A DNA stretch of 64,000 nt from JBBSJZ01 sp041751935. Lineage in GTDB: Bacteria > Planctomycetota > Planctomycetia > Pirellulales > Pirellulaceae. Position numbers and translations under genes: made by a program. The stretch lies in assembly GCA_041751935.1 (NCBI GenBank), contig JBGSIA010000201.1, positions 58,225 to 122,224 on the forward strand. The letters are read 5' to 3'. Of the stretch, positions 63,601 through 64,000 are shown piece after piece (the first letter of the stretch is position 1; every line of letters starts with the position of its first letter). The notes beneath the pieces are model-generated. The model was not told the DNA's origin and did no database searches. It worked only from the letters and a program-made list of their open reading frames with translations.

Positions 63601-64000
63601 CCCCGGTGTCTATAACGTTGCTGCCAACGACACGATCGATGGACTTTTCGGTACGGGTTCGGTAACGCTCGGTGCTAACACGCTCACCGTCGGTGGCAAC
63701 AACGAGGCAACGCCAAGTTTCGCTGGTGTGCTCAGCGGCACCGGCGGCCTGACCAAAGTCGGAACCGGTAACCAGTCGCTCACTGGCGCCAACACCTACA
63801 CCGGTGCATCGACGATCAATGTCGGCACGTTGACCGTCTCTGGCACAGGCTCGTTGTCCAACTCGACCGACGTCACCGTGACGTCTCCCGGTATCTACAA
63901 CGTCGCGGTCAGCGACACGATTGACGGACTAAGCGGTACGGGCTCGGTAACACTCGGTGCCAACACGCTCACCGTCGGTGGCAACAACGAAGCAACACCA
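57614..64000 (+). CDS. Giant surface protein with LEPR-XLL-like N-terminus and autotransporter-type beta-strand repeats (3' end outside window)
   Basis: One frame stays open from the ATG at 57614 to the right edge (about 2,129 codons). The N-terminus is very basic and contains RRSLFESLENRHLLAF, close to the planctomycete LEPR-XLL export signal. Residues about 40-430 hold propeller-like repeats (GRELWSSDGTTGGT). From about 430 on the sequence is Gly/Thr/Asn/Ser-rich beta-helix type, with many autotransporter-associated strand repeats such as GSLTKVDAGLLTLSGTNSYG. From about residue 1865 a 93-residue unit is tandemly repeated. A role as secreted adhesin or sheath protein is inference. Long minus-strand frames here are codon-bias shadows. 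Confidence 0.88.
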   Translation, partial: MAFFKRNRVRNSSARRRSSSYRRRSLFESLENRHLLAFNFLPVNVHPTGDSAPADLTTGATGVYFSAQDGVDAPTDLFFHNGNTVTPESSPNFVKIAGTNVSPTQITRVGNDIFFTNSAADALYRVTGTGAATQIVTTGETEIGNLTAFGTTLVYIEDGSLRRVTPASPSSLLIVNGDFDNLVAKSSGGKQGVYMSQSTVGGTSLARYGFITNDNSGAVFFFAGHTVFDANAPIANITAVGDRVYFSTGTLGTSPTHPSSAAGTLFAYDGAVDDSLNPMTTGGSYLIFTGTNNVNRIVSANPTPATPATNRVYYTNSANQVFSILANAAGGSAGALITGGTGASLLTATGTHAFFVSGGSLRAISGTTQTAVTATTVAPTQLYAIGNTLYFQGLNNKLGPTVGRELWSSDGTTGGTNQIFDYLNPTTAGSVLTANSNPANFGDFNSLPFMAASGTRLTDPANTRAATGNEFWVPQNAFLQLTFDASGLSVVDSNLGTAINDTITVSSGTNTLGAASIVLTVANADNAFITYNPNGVPLYPAGVEFTNLNRTVTIPFSTIANNSTITINPGTGNDIVNVSGTIQRALNINGGAGATDAINVTGGLSLGSTTNQGNLTFDAETITTAGPGINTGVGTTAGTVNFTGSTIFSAAAILTFNATTSGEVTMNATSSITAGPIVTSGATTSANITLTSPNQALGTLNAHLSTILVRPLPGGAINLGGPIEPSFTPGLLELSGFEVSSMNGQTVQIGDVDSGAITFVDTVSTSTNPTHQTLNLVTGDEIIDSSIGDFDLTARVVSMTAPNGISSTTDPGLGLRIDSLTTNSSGNNGDQFLRAATVLNTDTSIDITSFNAGIGTINLNGGTFNYVASNAINNASNLNVGGVLSPTVSSATLAMGTFTDTVNNVALTGGAIVGSGSGQLTSTTTFDVQRGLVTAGLAGTAGLTKSTSGNATLSGANTYTGTTQINSGKFVAASNSALGSDVTINSGGTLRLSTSDTFSEPITSNGGVIVVDADVTPTLSGAITLAGTGTQFGDSADVGVVQQVVSGQISTVNRNQTSTPVALASFGGINIGDSFTGSFEYDVADANQLSPGLNNFTPLQSQLVSIVIDGKTFSARLGGTGVIDVVNGPQDVILTRGVTPVLPAGWTVNSGSSQAIIGYVDPSGTVLSNTNLPSTIDPAQWTVGGVNLLFPGSVSASGDGPFNDVFIEGITNFTASTPASGTLTLSGTVTGANGFSSTADRLIITNNSNNFAGAVSIDDGTTEILQPNALGTTAGNTTVASVATLQLNNAAGMTIAEPLSVAGTVNNAVGNNTLTGAVSLTGSSTWDVDPATTLNVSGAITGAGSLTKVDAGLLTLSGTNSYGATTVSGGTVNVTGTTTTTSATIDSGTTLGLTATTSVLNVGAVTVNGTLSSTPSASLVGGPVNINSGGLLTATGGTLNAAINGAAGSTITVTGATSMGNNTATGFNTSGALNVTSTTLTISDSNGAQLAGATTLTAGTIVAAGGVILAGGTLTSTGTSLVTAPVNATDGTINSTSGTLTLGNGSAAGLVGGNFNISSGATVVITDSDGSALQNTAVAGTLTAAGGISVNSGSTLSGTGTVNASVSGTGTFAPGATAGTSVGLLTVNGNFTPAGTLSIQVNPPANNPGVNYDQIAVNGTVNLSAATFNFTGNPGAVAVNQIATLIANDGADATTHVGATPAQFSNVTINGNNYRLFFTGNDGNDVVLIEITPSPVIYVDDSFTQFPGQVIPDADLGTTGNQPGLFGINAFTNFTSVFDPLTSTSDANIIVNSGTYNESITVTGTRTLDITGPNAPSAVTIGSVASVVGTTILIDGTSVLTIGDATSPTIAGVVTGSGALTKIGAGTVTLSAANTYTGATTINAGTLTVSGSLSDSTDVTVAALATYNVAANDTIDGLSGGGNVTLGANTLTVGGNSQATATFSGVMSGTGGLTKIGTGIQTLSSANAYTGATTINAGTLTVSGSLSDLTDVTVTSPGVYNVAANDTIDGLFGTGSVTLGANTLTVGGNNEATPSFAGVLSGTGGLTKVGTGNQSLTGANTYTGASTINVGTLTVSGTGSLSNSTDVTVTSPGIYNVAVSDTIDGLSGTGSVTLGANTLTVGGNNEATP
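63200..64000 (+). repeat. Tandem 279-bp coding repeats in the giant surface protein
   Basis: The codons for ANxYTGA(T/S)TIN recur at 63239, 63518 and 63797, exactly 279 bases apart. Each unit carries TLTVSGSLSDSTDVTV, NDTIDGL and LGANTLTVGGN. About 2.8 units are visible and the array continues out of the window. Confidence 0.93.

Noticed and set aside
58876..63795. Series of long minus-strand ORFs
   Set aside because: They mirror the codon bias of the giant plus-strand surface protein gene; the Val/Pro/Ala-rich products lack any domain.

Overview
The window looks like a chromosomal segment of a planctomycete, most likely a Rhodopirellula/Pirellula-type bacterium. The pointers are a DUF1559 pseudopilin-like protein, exported PQQ-type beta-propeller giants, a LEPR-XLL-like N-terminus on a giant surface protein, many GTG/TTG starts with weak Shine-Dalgarno sequences, and moderate GC. 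The genus is inference; no rRNA or tRNA gene was found to anchor it.

Layout. (1) 1-3234, minus strand: RND efflux permease (cut by the window edge) and its lipoprotein adaptor. (2) 3613-8172: a Y4yA-like PLP decarboxylase, a DUF1559 protein, a BlaI/M56-peptidase regulatory pair and ribosomal protein S20 with a clear terminator. (3) 8330-27452: mostly housekeeping genes: rsmH, an alpha/beta hydrolase, apt, a PilZ-like protein, a methyltransferase, a large MscS channel, a minus-strand operon Gfo/Idh/MocA - moaD - moaE - class V aminotransferase, a UvrD/PcrA helicase, argJ and an AlkD-like protein. (4) 27495-36982: two giant exported propeller proteins that share a Rossmann (methyltransferase-like) domain and have permuted domain order, flanking a glycosyltransferase and an EEP-family hydrolase. 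(5) 36987-39098: a low-molecular-weight phosphatase, a zinc-ribbon protein and a voltage-gated-type K+ channel ending in a zinc ribbon.

(6) 39176-57436 is an exopolysaccharide/O-antigen type island. A Wza-like export lipoprotein and a small lipoprotein run leftward. Rightward come a WecA/MraY-like initiating transferase, a NusG paralogue preceded by an ACTTCAG heptamer array, GDP-mannose dehydratase, an O-antigen ligase/polymerase with TPRs, a UDP-GlcNAc-type dehydrogenase, rfbB and rfbA. The genes could together build activated sugars (GDP-4-keto-6-deoxymannose, UDP-sugar uronate, dTDP-4-keto-6-deoxyglucose), start a lipid-linked chain, polymerise it and export it, with the NusG paralogue as a likely processive antiterminator. 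The right half (49.9-57.4 kb) is decayed accessory DNA: an intact nucleotidyltransferase-like gene and its broken paralogue, two Uma2 genes, an Rpn-like gene with an internal deletion, an overlapping nucleotidyltransferase pair, a Wzm permease with an internal in-frame deletion and no ATPase partner, and two families of dispersed repeats.

(7) 57614 to the right edge: one open reading frame of more than 2,100 codons for a giant repeat-rich surface protein with 279-bp tandem units, continuing out of the window. No CRISPR array, tRNA, rRNA or complete insertion sequence was seen.
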